From the NCBI RefSeq assembly GCF_013408245.1, contig NZ_JACBYS010000001.1, forward strand, positions 1,426,001 to 1,490,000: DNA of 64,000 nt, given 5' to 3'. Below are positions 38,602 to 46,551 of this stretch, one piece after another (within the stretch, counting starts at the first letter, position 1; each line of letters begins with the position of its first letter). A program made the position numbers and the translations under genes. The DNA comes from Duganella sp. 1224. GTDB taxonomy: Bacteria > Pseudomonadota > Gammaproteobacteria > Burkholderiales > Burkholderiaceae_D. The notes beneath the pieces were generated by a model that did not search any database, was not told the DNA's origin, and saw only the letters and a list, made by a program, of their open reading frames with translations.

Positions 38602-39708
38602 CTAGCGCACCAGGGCCAGCCCGCGCCGTTCGGCCTGGCGCCGCTCGCCGCGCCTTGGCGTGGCGGTGGTGGACTGCGTTGGCTGCCGCGCCAGCGACAG
38701 CGGCTGGCCCCAGCGCGCATACTGCTGCTCCCACGCCCACGCATGGCGGATGATGGTATCCAGGTCGGCATAGCGCGGCGTCCAGCCCAGTGTTTCGCGC
38801 GCCTGCGTCGGATCGGCCACCAGCCGCGCCGGATCGCCGGCCCGGCGCGGACCATCAACCACCGTGATCGGCCGCTCCGTCACGCGCCGCGCGGCCTCGA
38901 TCACCTCGTTGATCGAGTAGCCGGCGCCGTTGCCGAGGTTGAAGCGCATGCTGCCGGCGCCGGACAACAGCGCCTCCAGCGCCAGCAGGTGGGCGTCGGC
39001 CAGGTCGTTGACGTGGATGTAGTCGCGGATGCAGGTGCCGTCCGGCGTATCGTAATCCCCGCCGAACACCGTGATCGACGTCCGCCGCCCCGCCGCCGCC
39101 TGCAGCACCAGCGGGATCAGGTGCGTCTCCGGCTCGTGGCATTCACCCAGATCGCCGTCCGGGTCGGCGCCGGCGGCATTGAAATACCGCAGGCAGCAGG
39201 AGCGCAGGCCGTAGGCCGCGTCGAAATCGCTGAGGATCTTCTCGACCATCAGCTTCGACTGGCCATACGGATTGATCGGCGCCTTCGGGTGCTGCTCGTC
39301 GATCGGCACGTAGTCGGGATTGCCGAAAATGGCGGCGGTCGAGGAGAAGATAAAGCGCGGCACCTGGTGGCGCACCATGGCCTGCAGCAGCGCCACCGTG
39401 TTGCTGACGTTGTTCTCGTAATACGTGGCCGGCTGCGCCACCGATTCGCCGACCTGGATGAAGCTGGCGAAATGCATCACCGCCGCGATCGGCCAGGCCT
39501 GAAAAATCACGTCCAGCACACTGCTGTCGCCCAGTTCACCGACGATCAGCTGCGCCGGGCCGACCGCGCCGCGCCGGCCCTGCGACAGGTTATCCAGCAC
39601 GATGGGCGTATAGCCGGCGTCCTGCAGGCGCTTGACCATGTGCGAACCGATGTAGCCGGCGCCGCCCACCACCAGCACATACGGTTTGCCGCCGTCGCCG
39701 GGCTTCAT
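38602..39708 (-). CDS. galE: UDP-glucose 4-epimerase
   Basis: The 368-aa protein has the Rossmann motif VVGGAGYIGSH, the catalytic Ser-Tyr-Lys set (IFSSTAAIFG, then NPYGQSKLMVE), RYFNAAGADPDG and RDYIHVNDLA. All are diagnostic of GalE. It interconverts UDP-glucose and UDP-galactose. The last 30 residues (Arg/Gln-rich tail after QPLSLARQ) exceed the usual family length. The ATGA overlap with the upstream fusion gene ties it to a galactose-related polysaccharide pathway, in keeping with the mutase-like domain there. Confidence 0.93.
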   Translation of the reverse strand: MKPGDGGKPYVLVVGGAGYIGSHMVKRLQDAGYTPIVLDNLSQGRRGAVGPAQLIVGELGDSSVLDVIFQAWPIAAVMHFASFIQVGESVAQPATYYENNVSNTVALLQAMVRHQVPRFIFSSTAAIFGNPDYVPIDEQHPKAPINPYGQSKLMVEKILSDFDAAYGLRSCCLRYFNAAGADPDGDLGECHEPETHLIPLVLQAAAGRRTSITVFGGDYDTPDGTCIRDYIHVNDLADAHLLALEALLSGAGSMRFNLGNGAGYSINEVIEAARRVTERPITVVDGPRRAGDPARLVADPTQARETLGWTPRYADLDTIIRHAWAWEQQYARWGQPLSLARQPTQSTTATPRRGERRQAERRGLALVR

Positions 39709-42700
39709 GATTTCACTGCGGCAGTCGAGGTGGCGCTCGCCGTGCCGGCCTCGCCGGAACGGGCCGCGCGCACCTTGTCGGCGGCCTTGCGGCCGGCCAG
39801 GAAGGCGTGGTCCGAGTTGTAGTATTCCCACTCGCTGTAGCGGCCGGACAGGATGATGTCGTGCTGCTCCAGCCAAGCGCGCACCGTGGCCACGTTCCGG
39901 GCGCGCTCGTGGTCATACACCACATAGGCATACGGCATGTCGACCTGGTTGGCCACCAGCACCTTGTCGTCGGGCCGCATCATGCCGACCTTGATGCAGT
40001 CGTCGATGCAGCGCTGGATCAGTTCCTCGCCATCGAGCGGCAGCGGTTTCCACGGCGAGTAGGAGATTTCGCAGGTAAAGCCGAAGCCGCCGGGCGCGTT
40101 GCATTCGGGGCTGGCGTTGCCTTGCACGAAAATGCGGTGGAAGATACTGTCCTCCGGGTAGTAGATCCAGTGCTTGTCGGTGACGTCCGTGCGGGCGATG
40201 CCGATGTTCACGCAGCGGATCGAGATGTGCTTCAGGCCGCGCGCGGCCTCGCGCACCTCATCCGGCGCCTCGGCGCCGATCAGCTTCACCAGCTCCGGCA
40301 GCGGCATGGTGCTGATCAGCTGCTCGTAGCGGATGCGGCGGCCGTCGGCCAGCGCCACCGCGTGCTGCGACGGCAGCACCTGCACCACGTTGGCGTTCAG
40401 CTCGACCTGGCCCTTGATGTGCGGCAGGAAGCCGGACACCAGCGCCTGGAAGCCGCCGCGCAGCGGATAGCCGAAGCGCGCGTTCGGTCCCTGCGGCTTG
40501 GCCACCCGTTGCAGCGCGCCGTCGATGATCTCGCCCAGGTCCGGCAGCGGCACGCGGCCGCCCAGCCAAGAGGTTTCCATTTCGCTCAGCGGCACCGTCC
40601 ACAGCTTCTTGTTGTACGGGATGGCAAAGTGCCTGGCGATGCCGGCGCCCCACACCTTGTAGATGAAGTCCTCGAAGCTCTGGGTCTTCTGCTGGCGCGC
40701 GCTGGCGCTGGCGTTGGCCGCGTCGGCGGTGCCGTCGGCGCAGCAGTCCTGCACCTCGCCCGCCGCGCAGGCCGGCGCCGCCGGCGCGCCATAGCGGGCG
40801 TCGATGGCGCCCATGATGCACTCGCGGATCACGTCCGGCGGCAGGCCGTACAGCGCGCCCTGGAATGGATAGCGGGTGAACACCTGCTTGCTGTAGACCC
40901 ACGCCTCGCGCATCTGCCAGTGCTGGTTATCGCCCAGCAGGATGTCGTACAGCTTCAGCACGTAGGGGTCGTTGGAGAACATGATGTGGCCGGCGTAGTC
41001 GAAGGTGAAGCCGGCATCCTGGATCGAGCGGCACCAGCCGCCGACGCTGGCATTACGCTCCAGCAGCAAGGTGTCGGCATCGCTGTGATAGGCGGCCGAC
41101 AGGCCGGTCGGACCGCCGCCGACGATCAGGCAGCCGACACTGCGCGCCGTCGCCGCCGGCAACGGGTTGACCTTGGCCGCCGCCGTCACGCCGGCCGCCG
41201 CCGGCGGGGTGGCGCGGCGCGACGGATCGCCCGGCGTCTGCGCGATCAGGGCGCGCATGTGTTCGGCCGTGGCGTCCCACGAGGTGGCGGCGATGATCTC
41301 GCGCATGCGTGCCGCCATGGCGGCGGTCTGTTCCGGCGTCTGCGCCAGCGCAGCCTCGCAATGGCGGATGAATTCAGCGTGGTCGTGGCCGATGGCGACG
41401 ATGTCGCCGTATGGCTTCTCGACGTCAGTGATGGCGGTGCTGACGATCGGCAGCGCGGCCGCCATGTATTCCAGCACCTTGGTCGGGCTGATGAAACGGG
41501 TCGACTCGTTCAGCGCGAACGGCAGCAGGCACACGTCCCAGCCGGCCAGGAACTGCGGCAGCACCTGGTAAGGCTGCTGGCCCAGGTAATGGATATTCTG
41601 CCGCTGCGGCAGCGCGGCCGGGTCGATCTTGACCACCGGCCCCACCAGCACGATCTGCCATTCCGGATGGGCATCGGCCATGTCGGCGATCAGCCCGGTG
41701 TCGAAGCGCTCGTCGATCACGCCGTAGAAGCCGAGGCGCGGCCGGGCGATTTCCTGGTGCAGCGGGTGGCCGTTGCTGCGGTCCAGCGCTTGCTCGAAGT
41801 GCACCGCGTCCACGCTGCTGGGGAAGCAATGGGCGTTGTCGTGGCGGCTGCGCTTGGCCTCGTACAGGCTGGGGCCGCCGGTGAACACCAGGTCGGCGAT
41901 GTTCAGCAGCGCCGACTCGCGCTGCAGCAGCTGCCGCGGCGGATTCTTGAACGCCGACAGCTCATCCATGCAGTCGTACACCACCAGCGACGGATGTTGC
42001 TGGGCCAGCAGCGGCAAGGCCATCGGCGTGTAGAACCAGACGATGGGATCCTCGCCGGCCGGCACCAGGTCGGCCAGCAGCGTTTGCAGCACCGGGATCT
42101 GGTCGTCGTGGAAGCCGGGCGCCTGCACCGGCGTGTGCGGCTGGATCACGGTCAGATTGGGCGCCGGACTGTAGCTGTGCAGATGGGCCGCACCGGCGTC
42201 GTACAGCGGTTCCTCGACAAACAGGACTTTGTAGTGCTCGGCAAGGCGAGTCAACAACTGCTGTGGACGCTGAAAGACGAAGTCCCAACGCAGATGGCAA
42301 AAGACGATGACGGTTTGCATAATACTCTCCTTGTTGTGCCCGAACGGGGCGTTAGTGATGCACAGGTTGTCGGTGAGCCGCTGCGCCTGGCGCAAGGCCA
42401 TGGCGTACGGCTGCACCAGGTGGCGCGCCAGCGGATCGGGGCCCTCGCGGTCGAGGTCCCACAAGCCGCTGTGGTGCCAGTGGTGTTCATGGTCCCAGTC
42501 GGGACGGTCGATGGCCGGATACAGGCAGATGCCGCGCACGTCGGCGCCCTGCTCGCGCGCGCGCGCCACCTCGCTGGCCATTTCGCGGATCCAGATGCCG
42601 CGGCCGCTGCCGACGTGGCTGGTTTCGGCCAGCAGCAGCGGCCGCGCATAGCGCTGATGCAGTTCCAGCAGCACCTGGTGCAGCGGCTGGCGGCGCGGGT

Positions 42701-43514
42701 CCGCCAGGTGCCACCACAGGCGCAGGTTGGTGCCGCTCTCCCATTGGTTGGTGTGATAGAAATTGCCGCCGATCAGATCGAGGTAGCGCGGCGCGCCGCC
42801 CAGTTCCGGCTCGCGCCGGCCGCACAGCATGTCCCAGGCGTCGAACTGCGACTGCCGCCAGCCAGCCGCCTGCCCCACCCACTCCGGCTTGTCCGGCGGC
42901 GCGATCACGTGGATCAGCGGGTCGCACTGCAGCATGCGCGCGCCCGGCGTCACCGACCAGATGGCGTCACAGCCGGCGATGCTGGCGCGGATCAGCTGGC
43001 GCTTGCCCTCCTCGCCGGCGCGCGGGTCGTGCATGTTCTTGCAACGGAACATGTGCACCGACAGGCCCCAGCTGGTGAACGAGATTTCGTTGATCGGCGA
43101 ATACACCGGGGCGTCGCCCGCGTACGGCGCCAGATACGCGGCGGCGGCGCGGCAAAAACGGGCGAAACGCGGCACGAAGTCGGGGCCATAGACGTCGACG
43201 TCGTCCGGCCAGCCGTAATGGCAGAAGGTCCAGCAGATTTGCAGATTGAATTCCCGCGCCGCGTGCAGGCGCGCGTCGAGGATGGAAAAATCGAAGCGGC
43301 CGTCGCGCTCCACCAGCCGCCAGCCGATCGACTCGCGCACCGTGCGGATGCCGAACTGCGCCAGCAGCGCGTAGTCGTCGCGGGCGCGCTGCTGGTGGCC
43401 GGTGACCAGGTTCATGTCCAGCGCGCGGCCGGCGTGGTTCACATGGTCGGCGCCTTCGTAACCGGCCTGCCAGAACGTGGCGAACGGGGGAGCGGAGCGG
43501 TGCTGGGGTGTCAT
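39705..43514 (-). CDS. Three-domain carbohydrate fusion: glycoside hydrolase-like, glycosyltransferase, UDP-galactopyranose mutase-like FAD domain
   Basis: The frame is uninterrupted for 1269 codons. Residues 1-398 resemble clan A (TIM-barrel) glycoside hydrolases, with YSPINEISF (acid/base E143) and LLLAETSHVG (nucleophile E297). Residues 399 to about 765 are a GT4/TuaH-like glycosyltransferase (VFQRPQQLLTRLAEH, ISPTKVLEYMAAALPIV). After an Ala/Pro-rich linker, residues from about 792 are an FAD-binding domain (VGGGPTGLSAAYHSD, LWTVPLSEMETSWLGGR) like UDP-galactopyranose mutases. Inside the frame, AAGGAG sits 6 nt before Met399 (ATG 42320), so an 871-aa GT-FAD protein may be made separately. 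The frame starts 9 bp after the GH2 gene and overlaps galE. Confidence 0.85.
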   Translation of the reverse strand: MTPQHRSAPPFATFWQAGYEGADHVNHAGRALDMNLVTGHQQRARDDYALLAQFGIRTVRESIGWRLVERDGRFDFSILDARLHAAREFNLQICWTFCHYGWPDDVDVYGPDFVPRFARFCRAAAAYLAPYAGDAPVYSPINEISFTSWGLSVHMFRCKNMHDPRAGEEGKRQLIRASIAGCDAIWSVTPGARMLQCDPLIHVIAPPDKPEWVGQAAGWRQSQFDAWDMLCGRREPELGGAPRYLDLIGGNFYHTNQWESGTNLRLWWHLADPRRQPLHQVLLELHQRYARPLLLAETSHVGSGRGIWIREMASEVARAREQGADVRGICLYPAIDRPDWDHEHHWHHSGLWDLDREGPDPLARHLVQPYAMALRQAQRLTDNLCITNAPFGHNKESIMQTVIVFCHLRWDFVFQRPQQLLTRLAEHYKVLFVEEPLYDAGAAHLHSYSPAPNLTVIQPHTPVQAPGFHDDQIPVLQTLLADLVPAGEDPIVWFYTPMALPLLAQQHPSLVVYDCMDELSAFKNPPRQLLQRESALLNIADLVFTGGPSLYEAKRSRHDNAHCFPSSVDAVHFEQALDRSNGHPLHQEIARPRLGFYGVIDERFDTGLIADMADAHPEWQIVLVGPVVKIDPAALPQRQNIHYLGQQPYQVLPQFLAGWDVCLLPFALNESTRFISPTKVLEYMAAALPIVSTAITDVEKPYGDIVAIGHDHAEFIRHCEAALAQTPEQTAAMAARMREIIAATSWDATAEHMRALIAQTPGDPSRRATPPAAAGVTAAAKVNPLPAATARSVGCLIVGGGPTGLSAAYHSDADTLLLERNASVGGWCRSIQDAGFTFDYAGHIMFSNDPYVLKLYDILLGDNQHWQMREAWVYSKQVFTRYPFQGALYGLPPDVIRECIMGAIDARYGAPAAPACAAGEVQDCCADGTADAANASASARQQKTQSFEDFIYKVWGAGIARHFAIPYNKKLWTVPLSEMETSWLGGRVPLPDLGEIIDGALQRVAKPQGPNARFGYPLRGGFQALVSGFLPHIKGQVELNANVVQVLPSQHAVALADGRRIRYEQLISTMPLPELVKLIGAEAPDEVREAARGLKHISIRCVNIGIARTDVTDKHWIYYPEDSIFHRIFVQGNASPECNAPGGFGFTCEISYSPWKPLPLDGEELIQRCIDDCIKVGMMRPDDKVLVANQVDMPYAYVVYDHERARNVATVRAWLEQHDIILSGRYSEWEYYNSDHAFLAGRKAADKVRAARSGEAGTASATSTAAVKS
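42318..42332 (-). promoter_or_regulatory. Internal ribosome binding site and start within the fusion gene
   Basis: On the minus strand AAGGAG (42327-42332) is followed after 6 nt by ATG at 42320, beginning MQTVIVFCHLRWDFVFQRPQ, which is a natural N-terminus for the glycosyltransferase domain. This is a stronger Shine-Dalgarno than most gene starts here and coincides with the domain boundary, so internal initiation, or a former stop now lost, is likely. Confidence 0.7.
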
Positions 43515-43523
43515 TGCGGCCTT

Positions 43524-45278
43524 TCAGCGGGCGTTGCGGGTGGCGGCGCTGATCTGTTCCAGCGGGATCTTGGGCGTGCGGTCGGCGTTCAGCAGGCCGT
43601 TGGTTTCCTGGAAGGTGTCGGCGAACTGCGTGTAGCAGAAGCCGCTGAACATGGCGGTCTCGTTGACCACCCGCAGCAGGTCGCGGTACAGCTGGTGGAA
43701 GGCCTCGGCGGTGTTGGTGCGCGAGTAGCCCCAGGTATGGTGCGCCGGCGCCTTGGGGTCGTAGGCGACGCCGCCGAATTCGGTCAGCACGATCGGCTGG
43801 CCGCGGTGCGGGAAGCCGTCCAGCGTCAGGATGCGGCCGCCGGGGCGGCGGCGGTCGAACAGCGTCTGCGACTCGTTGCTTTCGTAGCGGGCGCGCAGCT
43901 TGTCGGGGTCGCCGTCGTAGTCGTGGATGCCGAGGATGTCGGTGGCCGAGGCTTCCCAGCCGTCGTTGCCGATCACCGGCCGGGTAGCGTCCAGCACGCG
44001 CGTCATGTGGTACAGCGCCTCGACCGCGTTGCGGTGCGCCTGCATCGCGGTCAGGTTGGGTACGCCCCACGATTCGTTGAACGGCACCCAGACGATGACG
44101 CTCGGGTGGCTGTAGTCGCGCTCGATGGCCTCGGTCCATTCGCGCACCAGGCGCGACACGGCGCGCGGGCTGAAGGCGTAGGCCGACGGCATCTCCTCCC
44201 ACACCAGCAGGCCCAGCTTGTCGGCCCAGTAGAGATAGCGCGGGTCCTCGATTTTCTGGTGCTTGCGCACGCCGTTGAAGCCCATCGCCTTGGCCAGCTC
44301 GACGTCGCGGCGCAGCGCGTCGTCGGACGGCGCGGTCATCAGCGACTCGGTCCAGTAGCCCTGGTCCAGCACCAGCCGCAGCTGGTAGGGACGGCCGTTG
44401 AGCATGAAGCGGTCGCGGTTGACCGAGACCGAGCGCAGCGCGGTGTAGGAGCGCACGCGGTCCAGCACGCGGTCGCCGTCGCGCAGGGTCAGCTCGGCGT
44501 CGATCAGGGTCGGCTTTTCCGGGCTCCACAGCAGTTCGTTGCGCGAGTCGTCGATGCCGGGGTCGGACAGCGCGATCTTGCGGTTGGCTTCCTGGCCGAC
44601 CAGCATGTAGATGTCGTCCGCCAGCAGCTTGTCGCCCAGCGACAGCCGCACTTCCACCGACAGGCCGGACTTTTGCTCGCCGGCCGCCAGCACTTCGCAG
44701 CCGATTTCAAAGCCGTCGAAGATCGGCGTCCAGCGCAGCTGCTTGAGGTAGGTGGCGCCGACCGGCTCCAGCCACACGGTCTGCCAGATGCCGGTGGTGC
44801 GCGGATACCAGATCGAGTGCGGCTCGCGCAGCCAGTCCTGCTTGCCGCGCGGCTTGTGCAGGTCGGCCGGGTCGTCCTCCGCGCGCACCACCAGCACCTG
44901 CGGGCCGCCGGGGATCAGCGCCTCGGTGATGTCGGCACTGAACGGCGTGTGGCCGCCCTCGTGCTGCGCCACCAGCAGGCCGTTGAGCCAGACCCGCGCC
45001 TGGTAGTCGACCGCGCCGAAATGCAGCAGCACGCGCTCGGCCGGCGGCGGCGTGTCAAAGCTCAGCCGATACCAGACGCAGGGGTGAAAGTCTTCGTCGC
45101 CCAGGCCGCTGGCGGGCGCTTCCGGCGCAAATGGCACCACGATGCGGCGGTCCCAGTCGATCTCGTCGTCGGGACCGCTGTAGCGCAGCGTGTCGTCGTA
45201 GCAGAACTCCCATTCGCCGTTGAGCGATGTCCAGGCGTCGCGGACCAATTGCGGCCGCGGATATTCAAACTGGCTCAT
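43524..45278 (-). CDS. Glycoside hydrolase family 2 protein (beta-galactosidase/glucuronidase-like)
   Basis: The 584-aa enzyme has the GH2 order: sugar-binding jelly roll (about 1-180, [29 protein letters not shown]), immunoglobulin-like domain (180-285), and TIM barrel with the acid/base Glu402 in WVPFNESWG and the nucleophile Glu500 in VLTEFGG. No signal peptide is present, so it would act in the cytoplasm unless exported otherwise. It opens the minus-strand cassette ending in galE. A perfect inverted repeat 26 bp upstream of the start may be its operator. Confidence 0.93.
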   Translation of the reverse strand: MSQFEYPRPQLVRDAWTSLNGEWEFCYDDTLRYSGPDDEIDWDRRIVVPFAPEAPASGLGDEDFHPCVWYRLSFDTPPPAERVLLHFGAVDYQARVWLNGLLVAQHEGGHTPFSADITEALIPGGPQVLVVRAEDDPADLHKPRGKQDWLREPHSIWYPRTTGIWQTVWLEPVGATYLKQLRWTPIFDGFEIGCEVLAAGEQKSGLSVEVRLSLGDKLLADDIYMLVGQEANRKIALSDPGIDDSRNELLWSPEKPTLIDAELTLRDGDRVLDRVRSYTALRSVSVNRDRFMLNGRPYQLRLVLDQGYWTESLMTAPSDDALRRDVELAKAMGFNGVRKHQKIEDPRYLYWADKLGLLVWEEMPSAYAFSPRAVSRLVREWTEAIERDYSHPSVIVWVPFNESWGVPNLTAMQAHRNAVEALYHMTRVLDATRPVIGNDGWEASATDILGIHDYDGDPDKLRARYESNESQTLFDRRRPGGRILTLDGFPHRGQPIVLTEFGGVAYDPKAPAHHTWGYSRTNTAEAFHQLYRDLLRVVNETAMFSGFCYTQFADTFQETNGLLNADRTPKIPLEQISAATRNAR

Positions 45279-45303
45279 GCATACCTCACTAATGGATTTG
45301 CAG

Positions 45304-45319
45304 GTTTAGATTGCTAAAC
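45304..45319. promoter_or_regulatory. Perfect inverted repeat, possible operator of the GH2-galE cassette
   Basis: GTTTAG-ATTG-CTAAAC is a perfect 6+4+6 palindrome lying 26 bp upstream of the GH2 start codon in AT-richer DNA. Its size and position suit a repressor operator such as LacI/TetR/GntR types. No regulator gene is adjacent, so the binding protein is unknown. Confidence 0.4.
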
Positions 45320-45525
45320 ACCCGATTTGAAGATTTGACATTCGATCCTAGTGACGGTTGCGTCGGTCCTATGTGAGCCCGCTAACAGAGCGAAACAATT
45401 GCTACCAAATGCTACAGAACGGGACGCCTCGCTCCAGTAGGCCTGCTCCTACGCGCAAACGAGATGTAACGACGCGGTCAGCGGACGGCAAATTGCGCTA
45501 GCATCGCCGCCAAATAGGAGGGGAC

Positions 45526-45792
45526 ATGCTGCAATATCTGATCCAGATTCACGCCACCACCGGAGCCGAGCACAGCATTAGCCTGTCGCACGAGGATTTG
45601 GGACTGATCCGCGCGGCGCCGCCGGGCCGGCCGATCAGCCTGGAGAATTACATCGCTTACCTGACGTCCGAGCAGACGCTGGCGCTGTCGCGCCGGCCGG
45701 CGCATGAGGAATCGGTGGTGGTGTGCTACCAGACCTTGTGTCGCAAGCTGGCCGAGGCGGAAATCGAAGCCGGCGAACGCGGCGGCGGCTAA
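45526..45792 (+). CDS. Small conserved-looking protein of unknown function
   Basis: The 88-aa product starts MLQYLIQIHATTGAEHSISL and is preceded by AGGAGGGG at ideal spacing, one of the best ribosome sites in the window, so I consider it real. It is soluble, with a mixed strand-helix pattern and a final helix LAEAEIEAGERGGG. No motif is recognised. Its end overlaps by 4 bp the convergent cox/cytochrome remnant. Confidence 0.6.
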   Translation: MLQYLIQIHATTGAEHSISLSHEDLGLIRAAPPGRPISLENYIAYLTSEQTLALSRRPAHEESVVVCYQTLCRKLAEAEIEAGERGGG

Positions 45793-46547
45793 CGAGCGCT
45801 GCGGACGAGGCGGCGCGCAGCATCCGCACCCCGATCGGCGCCGGTTTGCGCACGCGACGAATCTGCCTGCGCGCGCGCCGCATCCGGGGCGCTGGCGGCG
45901 GCCAGAAGTGCTTTGCCCTGCTCCGGGCTCAAGTGCGGCAACTGCTGCAGAAAGGCGACCACGCTCCACAACTCCAAATCGCTCAACCGGAAAGCTCAAG
46001 CCGGCATCCCGGTCATCTTGCGGATTTCCGTCACGCGGCCCGGCAGCATGTCCTTTTTGCCGTGCAGGTTGGGCACCCACAGCGTATGAATCACATCGTC
46101 GCTGCGCAAGGTGATGATGGCGGCGCGGCCCACCGGCAGATGCAGCTCATTGGCGGTGGTGAAGCGCGCGCCGCTGAGCGGATCGTCGTACACCGCCTGC
46201 CACCACCACTGGCGGCCGGTCAGCTCGATGCGCAGCGCCTGCTCGGCCGGCAGCTGCGCCAGCGCGCGGCTGGTCTGCACGTCCGCCCACAGCAGCGCCG
46301 CCAGCCCGAGCGCGGACAGGCCGCTGGCCCGGACGATGGCGCGGCGCGGCCGGTCAATGTTCTCGCTGCCCTCCAGCGGCGCCAGGTCGGGCGCGCTGTG
46401 CACCCTGCCGCGCCGCGCGCGCCACAAGGCCAGCAGCACCGCGCCGGCCACCAGCACGACCACCAGCGCGCACAAGGCCAGCGTACCGTGCCATAGCCGC
46501 AGGATATGCTCGGCCTGCACTCCGGCCGGATGCAGCACATCCTGCAT
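45789..46547 (-). pseudogene. Remnant of a terminal-oxidase operon: truncated cytochrome c oxidase subunit II fused to a cytochrome c tail
   Basis: From 46547 the frame reads as an oxidase subunit II: two membrane helices, GRQWWWQAVYDD and DDVIHTLWVPNLHGKKDM-LPGR. At about 46033, just before the CuA cysteine region should begin, it switches in frame to VTEIRKMTGMPA, which is the end of a c-type cytochrome domain. A TGA (45996-45998) stands where Trp (TGG) is expected; after it the same frame continues LSDLELWSVVAFLQQLPHLS, again cytochrome-like, to 45789. CuA ligands, subunit I/III genes and the haem CxxCH motif are all missing. It starts 4 bp after the FdhF/YdeP gene. Confidence 0.85.
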
Positions 46548-46551
46548 GGCG

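Noticed and set aside
39807-45317. A plus-strand open frame of over 1800 codons antisense to the carbohydrate cassette
   Set aside because: Its composition is His/Gln/Arg/Ala-rich with no domain signature, and it lies exactly opposite well-supported GH2, fusion and start-of-galE coding sequence. It is a GC-driven shadow frame.
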